This document shows, piece by piece, positions 1 to 7,613 of a stretch of 64,000 nucleotides of DNA. Every line of letters begins with the position of its first letter. Position 1 is the first letter of the stretch. Both the position numbers and the translations under genes were made by a program. This DNA comes from Vreelandella neptunia. Its GTDB lineage: Bacteria > Pseudomonadota > Gammaproteobacteria > Pseudomonadales > Halomonadaceae. The stretch covers positions 992,001 through 1,056,000 of the forward strand of contig NZ_CP140255.1 in NCBI RefSeq assembly GCF_034479615.1. The letters run 5' to 3'. Under the pieces are notes generated by a model. That model did not search any database and was not told the DNA's origin. It saw only the letters and a program-made list of their open reading frames with translations.

Positions 1-354
1 GTCTGAGCCAGGCGCACGGCCTAAGCCCAGATCAATACGACCAGGATAGAGCGTTTCCAGGGTGCCGAACTGCTCAGCAATCACTAGCGGCGGATGGTTA
101 GGCAGCATAATCCCACCGCTGCCCACGCGGATGGTGGATGTTTGCCCCGCTATGTGGCCAATCAGAACAGCGGTGGCTGCACTGGCAATGCCGGCAATAT
201 TGTGGTGTTCGGCGAGCCAGTAACGGGTATAGCCTAGCCGCTCGATTAATTGCGCCAAGGCGACACTATCCCGGAAGGTCTCTGCGGCACTGCCGCCCTG
301 GCGAATAGGCGCCAGATCGAGGACGGAAAGTGCCGTGGAAGCTAGTTGGCTCAT
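1..354 (-). CDS. LLM-class flavin-dependent oxidoreductase, N-terminal 118 residues (cut by window edge)
   Basis: Only the first 118 codons are present; the rest lies left of the window. I read the minus strand from the ATG at 354. The visible part begins with a short beta strand (LSVLDLAPI), has RYWLAEHHN at residues 44-52, and has an [15 protein letters not shown] segment followed by [11 protein letters not shown]. These are typical of the MsnO8-like subgroup of bacterial luciferase-like flavin monooxygenases, which form TIM-barrel enzymes using reduced FMN. The substrate cannot be inferred. It lies downstream of the SDR gene on the same strand with a gap of about 140 bases, so co-transcription is possible but not shown. 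Confidence 0.85.
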   Translation of the reverse strand, partial: MSQLASTALSVLDLAPIRQGGSAAETFRDSVALAQLIERLGYTRYWLAEHHNIAGIASAATAVLIGHIAGQTSTIRVGSGGIMLPNHPPLVIAEQFGTLETLYPGRIDLGLGRAPGSD

Positions 355-492
355 GGGTCACCTGCAAATTAATTCGTGGGCGCGTAGCGTGAAAAATTAC
401 TTAGCGCGCTTGGTAATTACACGTTATGCGGCCAGTGTAGATGAATTGCAAGGTGTTGCCTGCTTAGGTGTACATTGGAGTAGTGCTAATCC

Positions 493-1179
493 TCACTCAA
501 GCGGCGGTGTGGGGCGAATAAGGATTTCATTGACGTCTACATGGGCAGGCTGAGCAAGCGCATACACCACTGCATTGGCGATGTCGCGATCTTCGAGGGC
601 ATGGGCCGGCGGTTCATCAAAAAAGGGGGTGTCGACCATCCCTGGTTCAATCAGCGTCACGCGCATGCCAGTGCCACGGAGTTCTTCACGAAGGTTATAG
701 CCGATGCCCGTTACCGCCCATTTGGTCGCGCTATACATAGAGCCTGGGATGGTCGTGCGGCCTGCCGCTGAGCCGGTGAGCAATACATGGCCTTTGCTGC
801 GTTTAAGGGCGGGCAAACAAGCTTGAATAGTGAGGCCCACCCCATAGATATTGGTGAGAATCATCTCACGCCATGCTTCGTGGTCGGCTTCACTAAAGCC
901 GCCGGGCGAGCCACCACGACCAGCGTTGGCAAAAATGCCATCCAGACGGCCAAAGGTTTCCAGTGCTTGCTCAACCATGGCCTGCTGCTGTTCCATATTG
1001 GTCACGTCCAGCCCGCAGGTCAGCACGTTTTCCGGCCCTAGCTCTTGCGCCAGTGCGGTGAGCTTGTCGCTAGAACGTGCAGCGAGTACTAACTTATAGC
1101 CTTCACGCGCGGCTGCACGGGCGGTGGCTGCGCCAATACCGCTAGATGCGCCGGTGATTAATAGCACGCGGTGTTGCAT
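493..1179 (-). CDS. SDR family NAD(P)-dependent oxidoreductase
   Basis: A classical short-chain dehydrogenase/reductase of 228 residues, cytosolic. The cofactor loop TGASSGIG is at residues 9-16, NAG at 85-87, the catalytic Ser near 137 and the YSATK active site at 149-153 (Y149, K153). Classical SDRs interconvert alcohols and ketones; the substrate is not predictable here. The closest well-known relatives by layout are YdfG-like serine/3-hydroxy acid dehydrogenases. The start is supported by AAGGAG about nine bases upstream. It stands between the nitrate regulator gene and the flavin oxidoreductase, all on the minus strand, but with gaps over 100 bases. Confidence 0.9.
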   Translation of the reverse strand: MQHRVLLITGASSGIGAATARAAAREGYKLVLAARSSDKLTALAQELGPENVLTCGLDVTNMEQQQAMVEQALETFGRLDGIFANAGRGGSPGGFSEADHEAWREMILTNIYGVGLTIQACLPALKRSKGHVLLTGSAAGRTTIPGSMYSATKWAVTGIGYNLREELRGTGMRVTLIEPGMVDTPFFDEPPAHALEDRDIANAVVYALAQPAHVDVNEILIRPTPPLE

Positions 1180-1310
1180 GGGGGTGCGCTCCTTGCTTGG
1201 TCAGTCAAGTGAGCTTTTAGCATGGCTAAGGTGACAGCATACTGCAAATATAGGCTTAACCAGCTTGATACTGTGCTGCTAACTGACGGCTAACGGGAAC
1301 CCCATCTACT

Positions 1311-2588
1311 TTACGCTTTAGCATCTTTACGTTTTAGCATTGCGGAGAGATCGAGAATAGCTTGGGCCATATCCGCCATGCTTTTGCTTTGATCCATCGA
1401 GGTTTTACGCAGAAAGCGGTAGGCCTCCTCTTCGCTCATTTCCTGATGAGCCATGATCAGGCCCTTGGCGCGTTCAATCAGTTTGCGTTCTCTTAGCGCT
1501 TTGCGGGTATTTTCGAGTTCATCGCTAAGCCCCTGTAAGCGACTGGCCTGTGCCTGGGTGAGCTCAATCAGAGAGCGACCTAATGGTGAGGTTAAGGCGT
1601 TGGCGGTCAAATCACCTAACGGTTGCCCATCATTAAGCGCCAGCAGCTGTTCGCACGGAGCCGGTGCATACGTATAAGGCTGCGTTTTAGCTTTCTCTAA
1701 AGCATCCTCGGCTTGAGCAATTTTGCGGTGGCAAAGCACGCTCAGCTGTGAGATTAGCGCATCTTCCACCATTTTCATTGAGTCGATACGCAGAGTCGTC
1801 AATTCGTACCAAGTTTCACCCAGCTTGTCAGGTGTCTCTTTGGGCGGAGATTGCGTTGCCGACGAGCGCTGGCAGGCGATATCGCGCAGGTGGCAAATAC
1901 CTGACAGCGTGCGCGGGGAAAGCTCCTTTTGCCATGCCTGCTGCGCTTCAGGTGTCGCAAACTCTACAAAGGTGTCAAAGCAGCGCTGCTGATCTGTCAT
2001 TAGCTGGTTAAGCAGGGCACGGTGGGGCTCGTCGAAGTGACCATGGGTAAAACCAAAGGCGCCGCAGGCGCGCTCTTGGCCCGCCAACTCCTTGCCTTGC
2101 ATCAAGTGGAAAATGGCTACTAGCGTACGGGTGATGTCGGGATCGATAGAGGTGTCAGCGGCCTCAAATACAATGGATAGCAGTCCGCTGGTCAGCTGGT
2201 TAAAGGCCTGAGTCGCCGCATCGGGCGTGATTGCAAAGGTGTCAATGGCTTGGCGAAGGGCGCCAAGTTCGTCAAGCGCATACCAAACGGCGGCGATCCG
2301 GCGCAGTAAGCGCGCGGCGGCCTGGGGACGGGCCTCCTCGCTGAGCGCTTCCAGCCGTTGGCGCATTAATGTTTCGGCTTGCTGGCTGTGCTGCCGGTAG
2401 GTATCGCGGCGGGTTTTGAAACGTTGCCCCTGGGAAACCAGGTAAATCGTCGATGCGCCCCGTTCACGCTGGAGCATATGAATAAAGCGACTGATGTCGC
2501 CAACAATATCGACGGTGGTGGCAAGGTGAGTAAGGTTGTCGATATCGCAACGAATGGCGGTTAAGAGCAGTTGCTGCGCTGAAGACAT
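1311..2588 (-). CDS. nasR: NIT-domain / ANTAR-domain nitrate-responsive antitermination regulator (NasR type)
   Basis: The N-terminal half carries the nitrate/nitrite-sensing NIT domain, with the signature LQRERGASTIYL followed by long helices. The C-terminal ~55 residues are an ANTAR RNA-binding domain (ERAKGLIMAHQEMSEEEAYR onward). In Klebsiella NasR this architecture senses nitrate and binds leader RNA to prevent termination. An upstream ATG at 2633 is open, but the ATG at 2588 has AGGAA six bases before it, so I start there (425 residues). The gene follows the nitrate transporter on the same strand by about 90 bases. Its likely RNA target is the double hairpin in that transporter's leader. 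Confidence 0.88.
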   Translation of the reverse strand: MSSAQQLLLTAIRCDIDNLTHLATTVDIVGDISRFIHMLQRERGASTIYLVSQGQRFKTRRDTYRQHSQQAETLMRQRLEALSEEARPQAAARLLRRIAAVWYALDELGALRQAIDTFAITPDAATQAFNQLTSGLLSIVFEAADTSIDPDITRTLVAIFHLMQGKELAGQERACGAFGFTHGHFDEPHRALLNQLMTDQQRCFDTFVEFATPEAQQAWQKELSPRTLSGICHLRDIACQRSSATQSPPKETPDKLGETWYELTTLRIDSMKMVEDALISQLSVLCHRKIAQAEDALEKAKTQPYTYAPAPCEQLLALNDGQPLGDLTANALTSPLGRSLIELTQAQASRLQGLSDELENTRKALRERKLIERAKGLIMAHQEMSEEEAYRFLRKTSMDQSKSMADMAQAILDLSAMLKRKDAKA

Positions 2589-2681
2589 AGAAAGTTCCTT
2601 AGTGGCTTGCCACCTAAATGAATACACTCCCATACTGCTAAGTAGCTAGATGGGAGTGTACGCGAGTGTACTGGAAAGCGT

Positions 2682-4034
2682 TTAACGTAACGACAGAGCG
2701 CCCGCGCCTACATCATCACCTACTGCGTCGCTATACGCTTTAGCCTCTTCTGCTTCGGTAGCATCGCTAAAGCGTACCAGCAACACACATGAAGCCAGGA
2801 TCAGTACCGTAAGGCCTAAATAGAACAGACCTTGCTGATAGGTCAGGCTTTCGCTGCGGAACAGAAAGGCAGCGCCTACAGCGCCCACGTTACCGCCAGC
2901 GCCAACAATCCCTGCGACAGCTCCCAAAGCTTTTTTGTTAATAAAGGGGACAACACCGTAGGTAGCGCCTTCAGCCATCTGCACAAATAGACTGAACACT
3001 AGCATGATGCCAATTGCGAGGCTCAAGACGTGCATCTGCGAGAACGCCACCAGCGCAATACCTTCGCAAACCAAGGCAATAAACAGCCAACGAACGCGTC
3101 CTTTTAGCCCCCCTTGCTTAGCGAAAAGATCCGAGAAGACGCCGCCAAGGGTACGCGCAAAAATGTTCATTAACCCGAACAAACCAGCGATCAGACCCGC
3201 TGTGGCCAGGGTAAGGTCAAATTTATCAAAGAAGTAGATGGCGGCGATATTGTTGATCGTCAGCTCCACGCCAAAGCAGAGACCATAGACAACGAACAGC
3301 GCCCAAACACGAATATCCTTGGCGGCGGCTAGAAAGCTTTGCGCGGCACCATTTTCGCCTGAAGCTTCAGGCAGTTCACCCCGTGCACGTAGATCGCTGA
3401 AATTACCGTTGGGCGCATCCTGGGTGAAGAACCAGTAGCCAATGCCGGTGAAGAACATCACTACGCCAGGCACCATCATCGCCAAGCGCCAGCCAAAGGC
3501 TTCATTAACGCCCAGCATCAGCATGCCAGAGAAGATCAGGGGCATCAGAATTTGCGTCGTGCCGCCACCCAAGTTGCCCCAACCCGCGCTGGTTGCATTG
3601 GCGGTGCCGACCACATTGGGGGCGAACATCATCGACGTGTGGTACTGGGTAATCACGAAGGAGGCGCCAATAGCTCCAATGGCCAGGCGCGCCAATAGAA
3701 AGGTTTCAAAACTGTCGGCCAAGCCAATGCCCATCACCGGGATAGCGCCCAGCAGCAGTAGCCCGGTATAGGTTTTACGCGGACCGATACGGTCACATAG
3801 CACGCCAATCGCTAGGCGCACAATCACCGTGATCGCCACCGAAGCAATAATCGTATTGCCGATTTGTGTTTGGGTTAGTGAAAGATCTTCACGAACGATC
3901 GCCATGAGGGGGGCGATGCCGAACCAGCCGAAGAAACAGATATGAAACGCGAACCATGAGAAGTGGAAAGCTCGCATCTGAGGGGTAGAGAAGTTAAATA
4001 ACCGAATGCGGTTGGCTTTGTTGCGTATGTCCAT
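2682..4034 (-). CDS. narK: NarK/NasA-type nitrate/nitrite MFS transporter
   Basis: A 450-residue inner-membrane protein of the major facilitator superfamily, nitrate-nitrite porter branch, with about 12 hydrophobic segments. Both halves carry the glycine-rich nitrate signature: SAGWGNLGGGTTQ in TM5 and GIVGAGGNVGAVGAA in TM11. It should import nitrate or exchange it for nitrite. No nitrate reductase genes lie in the window, so whether it serves assimilation or respiration is open; the NasR-type gene downstream argues for assimilation. The leader between 4035 and about 4200 holds an ANTAR-type double hairpin, so read-through into this gene is probably controlled by nitrate. Confidence 0.9.
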   Translation of the reverse strand: MDIRNKANRIRLFNFSTPQMRAFHFSWFAFHICFFGWFGIAPLMAIVREDLSLTQTQIGNTIIASVAITVIVRLAIGVLCDRIGPRKTYTGLLLLGAIPVMGIGLADSFETFLLARLAIGAIGASFVITQYHTSMMFAPNVVGTANATSAGWGNLGGGTTQILMPLIFSGMLMLGVNEAFGWRLAMMVPGVVMFFTGIGYWFFTQDAPNGNFSDLRARGELPEASGENGAAQSFLAAAKDIRVWALFVVYGLCFGVELTINNIAAIYFFDKFDLTLATAGLIAGLFGLMNIFARTLGGVFSDLFAKQGGLKGRVRWLFIALVCEGIALVAFSQMHVLSLAIGIMLVFSLFVQMAEGATYGVVPFINKKALGAVAGIVGAGGNVGAVGAAFLFRSESLTYQQGLFYLGLTVLILASCVLLVRFSDATEAEEAKAYSDAVGDDVGAGALSLR

Positions 4035-4071
4035 GGGATGGCCTCACGGGGCATAAAACGAGTTGATCGCT

Positions 4072-4101
4072 ACGCAACGCAAACGAGTTAGCGCGTTACG
4101 C
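4072..4101 (-). promoter_or_regulatory. candidate attenuator stem in the narK leader
   Basis: On the minus strand CGTAACGC pairs with GCGTTGCG (one G-U) across a 12-base loop, about 40 bases before the narK start and just after the second ANTAR hairpin. A short T run (CGTTTTAT) follows some distance later. This could be the terminator that ANTAR binding prevents, but the U tract is poor, so the call is tentative. Confidence 0.3.
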
Positions 4102-4121
4102 AAACAATTGACGAGAACATG

Positions 4122-4196
4122 CCTTCATCGTTGAAGGTCAGGTTCGACGCACTCGTACCCAGCTGGGCCTGGTCCACGCCTACCACCACTGGTAGG
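4122..4196 (-). promoter_or_regulatory. ANTAR-responsive double-hairpin leader RNA
   Basis: Read on the minus strand, the first hairpin is CCTACC-AGTGGT-GGTAGG (4196-4179) and the second is CCTTC-AACGAT-GAAGG (4137-4122). Both are perfect stems closing six-base loops with A at loop position 1 and G at position 4, which is the published recognition rule for ANTAR protein targets. The hairpins are separated by 41 bases containing a small CCCAGCTGGG palindrome. The element sits in the leader of the nitrate transporter gene, and an ANTAR protein gene lies immediately downstream of that transporter. Binding should favour elongation into narK-nasR when nitrate is present. Confidence 0.82.
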
Positions 4197-4202
4197 AGTT
4201 AT

Positions 4203-4217
4203 GCAGGTAGTTTGCCA
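4203..4217 (-). promoter_or_regulatory. sigma-54-like -24/-12 element
   Basis: Minus-strand TGGCA-N7-TGC, with the GG and GC elements 12 bases apart as sigma-54 promoters require. Sigma-54 control would suit a nitrogen gene. However, a start 12 bases downstream would fall in the 5' arm of the first ANTAR hairpin, so this may be a chance match. Confidence 0.3.
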
Positions 4218-4294
4218 ATTGAATATTTATTTCTAAAAATCATCATCTTAATTTATTTTTGTTGTGAGTTTTAGCGACAAGTGATCAAGGCTAT

Positions 4295-4316
4295 GCTGCA
4301 TGATTGGGCATGCAGC
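4295..4316. repeat. inverted repeat GCTGCATG-N6-CATGCAGC
   Basis: A perfect 8-bp inverted repeat with a six-base spacer lies between the patatin gene stop and the nitrate transporter leader. It could end the patatin transcript, although no T run follows, or be a protein-binding site for the nitrate unit. Confidence 0.5.
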
Positions 4317-4376
4317 GACTGTTTTGCGGCATCTTGGTGCTAGAGGGGTGTGATGCGTGAGCCGATCATGTAGCTA

Positions 4377-5396
4377 TTATTCATGTAAATAGACGGCATC
4401 AATATCAAGGGTGGAGTGGTTACCGATGGCCTCAAAGTGCTCGCTTAGCCAGCGTTCAGCGGCGGCTTGGCCCTGTTCAAATAGATGGCATAGAAAAGGC
4501 CACTCGGAATTGGATTTACTCGAGACAGAGAGCCCCTCAAGCGCCTGCTCGCCGCTGATGCGGTGGAACAACGCCTGTTGGTAGCAGTTTTCGATGCCTT
4601 GTTCATCGAGGGCGTGCTTTAGCAGGGCTATCATGCGGATCTCTTTAATCAGTGCTGAATTAAAGGTTATCTCGTTGAGGCGGTTCATAATGGCCGAGGC
4701 TGAAGTGGGGACTTCGTTACGGCTGATCGGGTTGATTTGTATCAGCAGAATATCCCTTGCGCTGCACTCCTCCATGAGTGGGAATAGCGCCGGATTACCC
4801 ATGTAGCCACCATCCCAATACGCTTCGCCGTCGATCTCCACCGCTTGGAACATAAAGGGCAAGCAAGCGGAGGCCATTACCGCGTCAACGCTCATCTCTT
4901 CACGGCGGAACACCCGCTGTTTCCCCGTGCGTACGTTAGTCGCCGCCACAAACAGCTTAAGTTGTTGGCATTGTCTCACTCGCTCAAAATCAATGTGATC
5001 GGCCACGATATCGCGCAGCGGATTTATGTTGAGCGGGTTGAGTTGATAGGGGGAGGCCACCCGGCTTAACAGATCCATCGCAATAAAACCGGGCGAGTGA
5101 TCCAGGCTCCAGTTGCCGGTTAATATATCCATGGGGGAACGGCGGATAGGGCTGGCCATACCCGCACGACTCACTGCTTGCCAAAAATCGTGCAGCGCTT
5201 GCCGTGCGGTCTCTTTATCGCCTCTTGTTAGCGCATCGGCCATTACCACGCCATTCATTGCCCCGGCGCTGGTGCCGCTGATGCCCTCAATTTCAATTCG
5301 GTCATCTGCCAGCAGGCAGTCAATGACACCCCAGGTATAAGCCCCGTGGGCGCCGCCGCCTTGTAACGCGAGGTCTAGCTTTTTGACCTTTGCCAT
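4377..5396 (-). CDS. patatin-like phospholipase (RssA/YchK type)
   Basis: A cytosolic patatin-fold serine hydrolase of 339 residues. The oxyanion loop GGGAHG is at residues 13-18, the nucleophile motif GTSAG at 41-45 (Ser43), and the catalytic DGG at 195-197, so the Ser-Asp dyad is intact. Family members hydrolyse acyl esters of phospholipids or other lipids; the actual substrate is unknown. An earlier in-frame ATG at 5453 exists, but its 19-residue extension is not family-like. The ATG at 5396 puts the conserved beta strand at the usual place and has GGGAA upstream. Confidence 0.88.
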   Translation of the reverse strand: MAKVKKLDLALQGGGAHGAYTWGVIDCLLADDRIEIEGISGTSAGAMNGVVMADALTRGDKETARQALHDFWQAVSRAGMASPIRRSPMDILTGNWSLDHSPGFIAMDLLSRVASPYQLNPLNINPLRDIVADHIDFERVRQCQQLKLFVAATNVRTGKQRVFRREEMSVDAVMASACLPFMFQAVEIDGEAYWDGGYMGNPALFPLMEECSARDILLIQINPISRNEVPTSASAIMNRLNEITFNSALIKEIRMIALLKHALDEQGIENCYQQALFHRISGEQALEGLSVSSKSNSEWPFLCHLFEQGQAAAERWLSEHFEAIGNHSTLDIDAVYLHE

Positions 5397-5498
5397 ATGC
5401 TTTTCCCATTGCAGCTGGTGAGGAAATCGGTTCCAGTGACACCAGCATGGCATAGGCGGCGAGATAAGACGAAAGGCTATTTAGCGCACTGGGTTTAT

Positions 5499-6617
5499 TT
5501 AAGGCGCACCCGCGAGCGGTGAGTGATGGTTGGTTGAGTATGGCGCCTCAAATATGGCGTGCTCCATGAGGTTGTCCAACTGCAGGGCGAGCTGCTGGCT
5601 GGCTTCTTCCATTACACCTAAGGCAGCCAGTTGGCCATTGCGGTCGCCCAAGCGGGCAAACTTCAGTGCTTCGGCACCGCTTTCGTGCATGCGGCGATGG
5701 GGTGCGGCCAGCGCTCGATAAGCATCGGTGCGAGCATAGCGTTGGTGGCCTTCACCGTGTTGATGCCAACGGCCCAAACGGCATTGGTGATGATCTTCTA
5801 GCAGGGTGTCTGTATTAGCAGACAGTAGCTGCTTATAAAGTCGGCATTTCCACACCGCATGATCAAGCTTAGCCGAGTGTAAAAAAGCAGCGGTGGCGCT
5901 GTGATGAATGACCTTATGCATATGCTGAGCCTGGTCAGCAAGCTGACCCACTGTCTGTTTAGCTGTTTGTGCCGAGCGGGCAATCTCATCGTCGGCCAAA
6001 CGCTTTTTCAATACGGCTTGGGAGTGCTCTCTTACCTGGCTATTAATTTGCTCCATCAGAAGACTGAGCTGGTGGCTCAATTGGTGCATATTAAGTGCTA
6101 AGCGGTGAACGTCGTCAGCAATGGCTGCCAACCCTGGCGCTTCCTGGGCAGCGGCGTCAGCGCTACCCAGTAGACCTTGGCTATGGGCCGTTTCAAGCGC
6201 CGTGCTAACTGCTAACGCTTGGGCGTGGCCCGCATTACGTGCGAGGGCAACCTGCAATTGGCTTAGGGTATGTAAGGTTTTGGCTAGCACTAACGGGGGC
6301 AATGCTTCGGCATGCGCAGTGTCGAGGCAGCGCTGATCAAGGGTATTAACCGCTAGTTCAGCAGCGGCGATTAAATTACTAGTCTCCGTCAGGGTAGCGC
6401 GCTCTCCGGCAAGCTGGTCGGCGTATTCCTGAATGCCGCTGTTTAGCGCAGCCAGCATATCCGCGCCTCTCGCCTGAAGCATGCCAATGGATTGTGCTGG
6501 TTTCATCAGGCTTAACAGGCGGCAACTGGGGGTGGCAGCGTCAAGCTGAGTGCGTAACTCGGCAACTTCCTGCTCCAGGCGACGAATTTTTTGATACGGG
6601 TGAATAAAGGTGAACAT
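5499..6617 (-). CDS. CZB-domain soluble chemoreceptor-like sensor protein
   Basis: A 372-residue helical protein without a clear membrane anchor. It begins with a predicted coiled coil (KIRRLEQEVAELRTQL) and has a long helical middle resembling a degenerate chemoreceptor signalling region. Its end is a chemoreceptor zinc-binding (CZB) domain recognisable from LDHAVWKCRLYKQLL and the CRLGRWHQHGEGHQR segment, followed by a conserved PHRRMHESG. CZB domains bind zinc through one Cys and three His and sense zinc or hypochlorite. A TTG start 27 bases upstream is open, but the ATG at 6617 is more likely. No chemotaxis genes are nearby, so partners are unknown. Confidence 0.75.
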   Translation of the reverse strand: MFTFIHPYQKIRRLEQEVAELRTQLDAATPSCRLLSLMKPAQSIGMLQARGADMLAALNSGIQEYADQLAGERATLTETSNLIAAAELAVNTLDQRCLDTAHAEALPPLVLAKTLHTLSQLQVALARNAGHAQALAVSTALETAHSQGLLGSADAAAQEAPGLAAIADDVHRLALNMHQLSHQLSLLMEQINSQVREHSQAVLKKRLADDEIARSAQTAKQTVGQLADQAQHMHKVIHHSATAAFLHSAKLDHAVWKCRLYKQLLSANTDTLLEDHHQCRLGRWHQHGEGHQRYARTDAYRALAAPHRRMHESGAEALKFARLGDRNGQLAALGVMEEASQQLALQLDNLMEHAIFEAPYSTNHHSPLAGAP

Positions 6618-6784
6618 GGCAGAGACACCTACGGCAGATAGCAATGCTTTGTGTTAATTTGTCACGAAGTATTGCAGAGGGTTCCCCTCTACGCTTGATC
6701 TAACGGCCGTAAATGATGAAATTGAGCTGTCAATTGCCTGCGAGACTGAGGTTGTTAACGCTCACCTTGACTAAAAGCCCCACA

Positions 6785-7507
6785 TTAGCGCTGGGCAAGC
6801 TGTGCCGCGGCGGCCGTGCAGCCTAAAAATGCGGAAGTGGCCAGCCACTCGGCATCGGGATAATAAGCGAAAACGTACTGATCTTCTTTCAAGCTGTTTA
6901 TTAGCGGGTACGTGACGTCTTCACGCACTGCTGGGCAGCCATGGCTGCGTCCGAGTCTTCCCGTTTGGGTGATAAAGGCATCGCTTACATAGTCAGCGCC
7001 GTGGATCACAATAGCGCGCTCAAACGCCAAGTCATTAACGTTAGGTTCAAGCCCCTCCAAGCGAAGCGAATAGCCGTTGCGGCCGTAATAGCTGTTCATG
7101 GTGCGAAATAGGCCGATGCTGGATTGGTGGCTGTCGGGGGTGTTGGAAAACGTCTCTGCTTGGGCGTCGCCGGAACCTTGGCCGTGGGAGACAAGCTCTT
7201 CGAAGAGTAACTTATGCTGGTGCAAATCAAATACCCACATGCGCGGCTCGGTAGACGGTAAGGAGTAATCGATCACCGCCAAGCGCTCGGCATTGGGTTC
7301 TGCGCAGTTAAGGGCTTGAGCGGCTAAACGCAGCGCATCGGGAGACGCCTGAGGGGCGAGCTGCTGCAGCTGATGGTGTAAAGGCAGTATGCCGCGGGGC
7401 GGCGTTGAATCAACTTGGGCAAAGAAACTGGCAGCGTGTAGCGGTAATGTAAATAATGTAAAAGGTAGAGAAAATAATAACGTGGCAACATTTAAACGCA
7501 GAGCCAT
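6785..7507 (-). CDS. exported L,D-transpeptidase catalytic domain protein (YkuD_2-like)
   Basis: A 240-residue periplasmic protein with a signal peptide (residues 1-26, ending LHA). The catalytic region shows H169 in IVIHGADYV and H189-G190-C191 in GRSHGCPAV, the L,D-transpeptidase arrangement with Cys191 as nucleophile. Such enzymes make 3-3 peptidoglycan cross-links or attach ligands to murein; this shorter branch is uncharacterised. It faces away from a second, larger L,D-transpeptidase across about 100 bases, so the two may share a divergent promoter region and related cell-wall roles. Confidence 0.85.
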   Translation of the reverse strand: MALRLNVATLLFSLPFTLFTLPLHAASFFAQVDSTPPRGILPLHHQLQQLAPQASPDALRLAAQALNCAEPNAERLAVIDYSLPSTEPRMWVFDLHQHKLLFEELVSHGQGSGDAQAETFSNTPDSHQSSIGLFRTMNSYYGRNGYSLRLEGLEPNVNDLAFERAIVIHGADYVSDAFITQTGRLGRSHGCPAVREDVTYPLINSLKEDQYVFAYYPDAEWLATSAFLGCTAAAAQLAQR

Positions 7508-7613
7508 AAAAGTCGATCCTTAAAGCAATATCAGTCATTATGAAGATTAGCCGACTAAGATAAAAAAACAGGGTCGGTGATGTGGAAGGCTATAGTAACG
7601 CAAGGAGAGGGCG

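Noticed and set aside
335-553. 72-codon plus-strand frame at the left end
   Set aside because: It spans the gap between two minus-strand genes, overlaps both ends, and shows no protein-like pattern.
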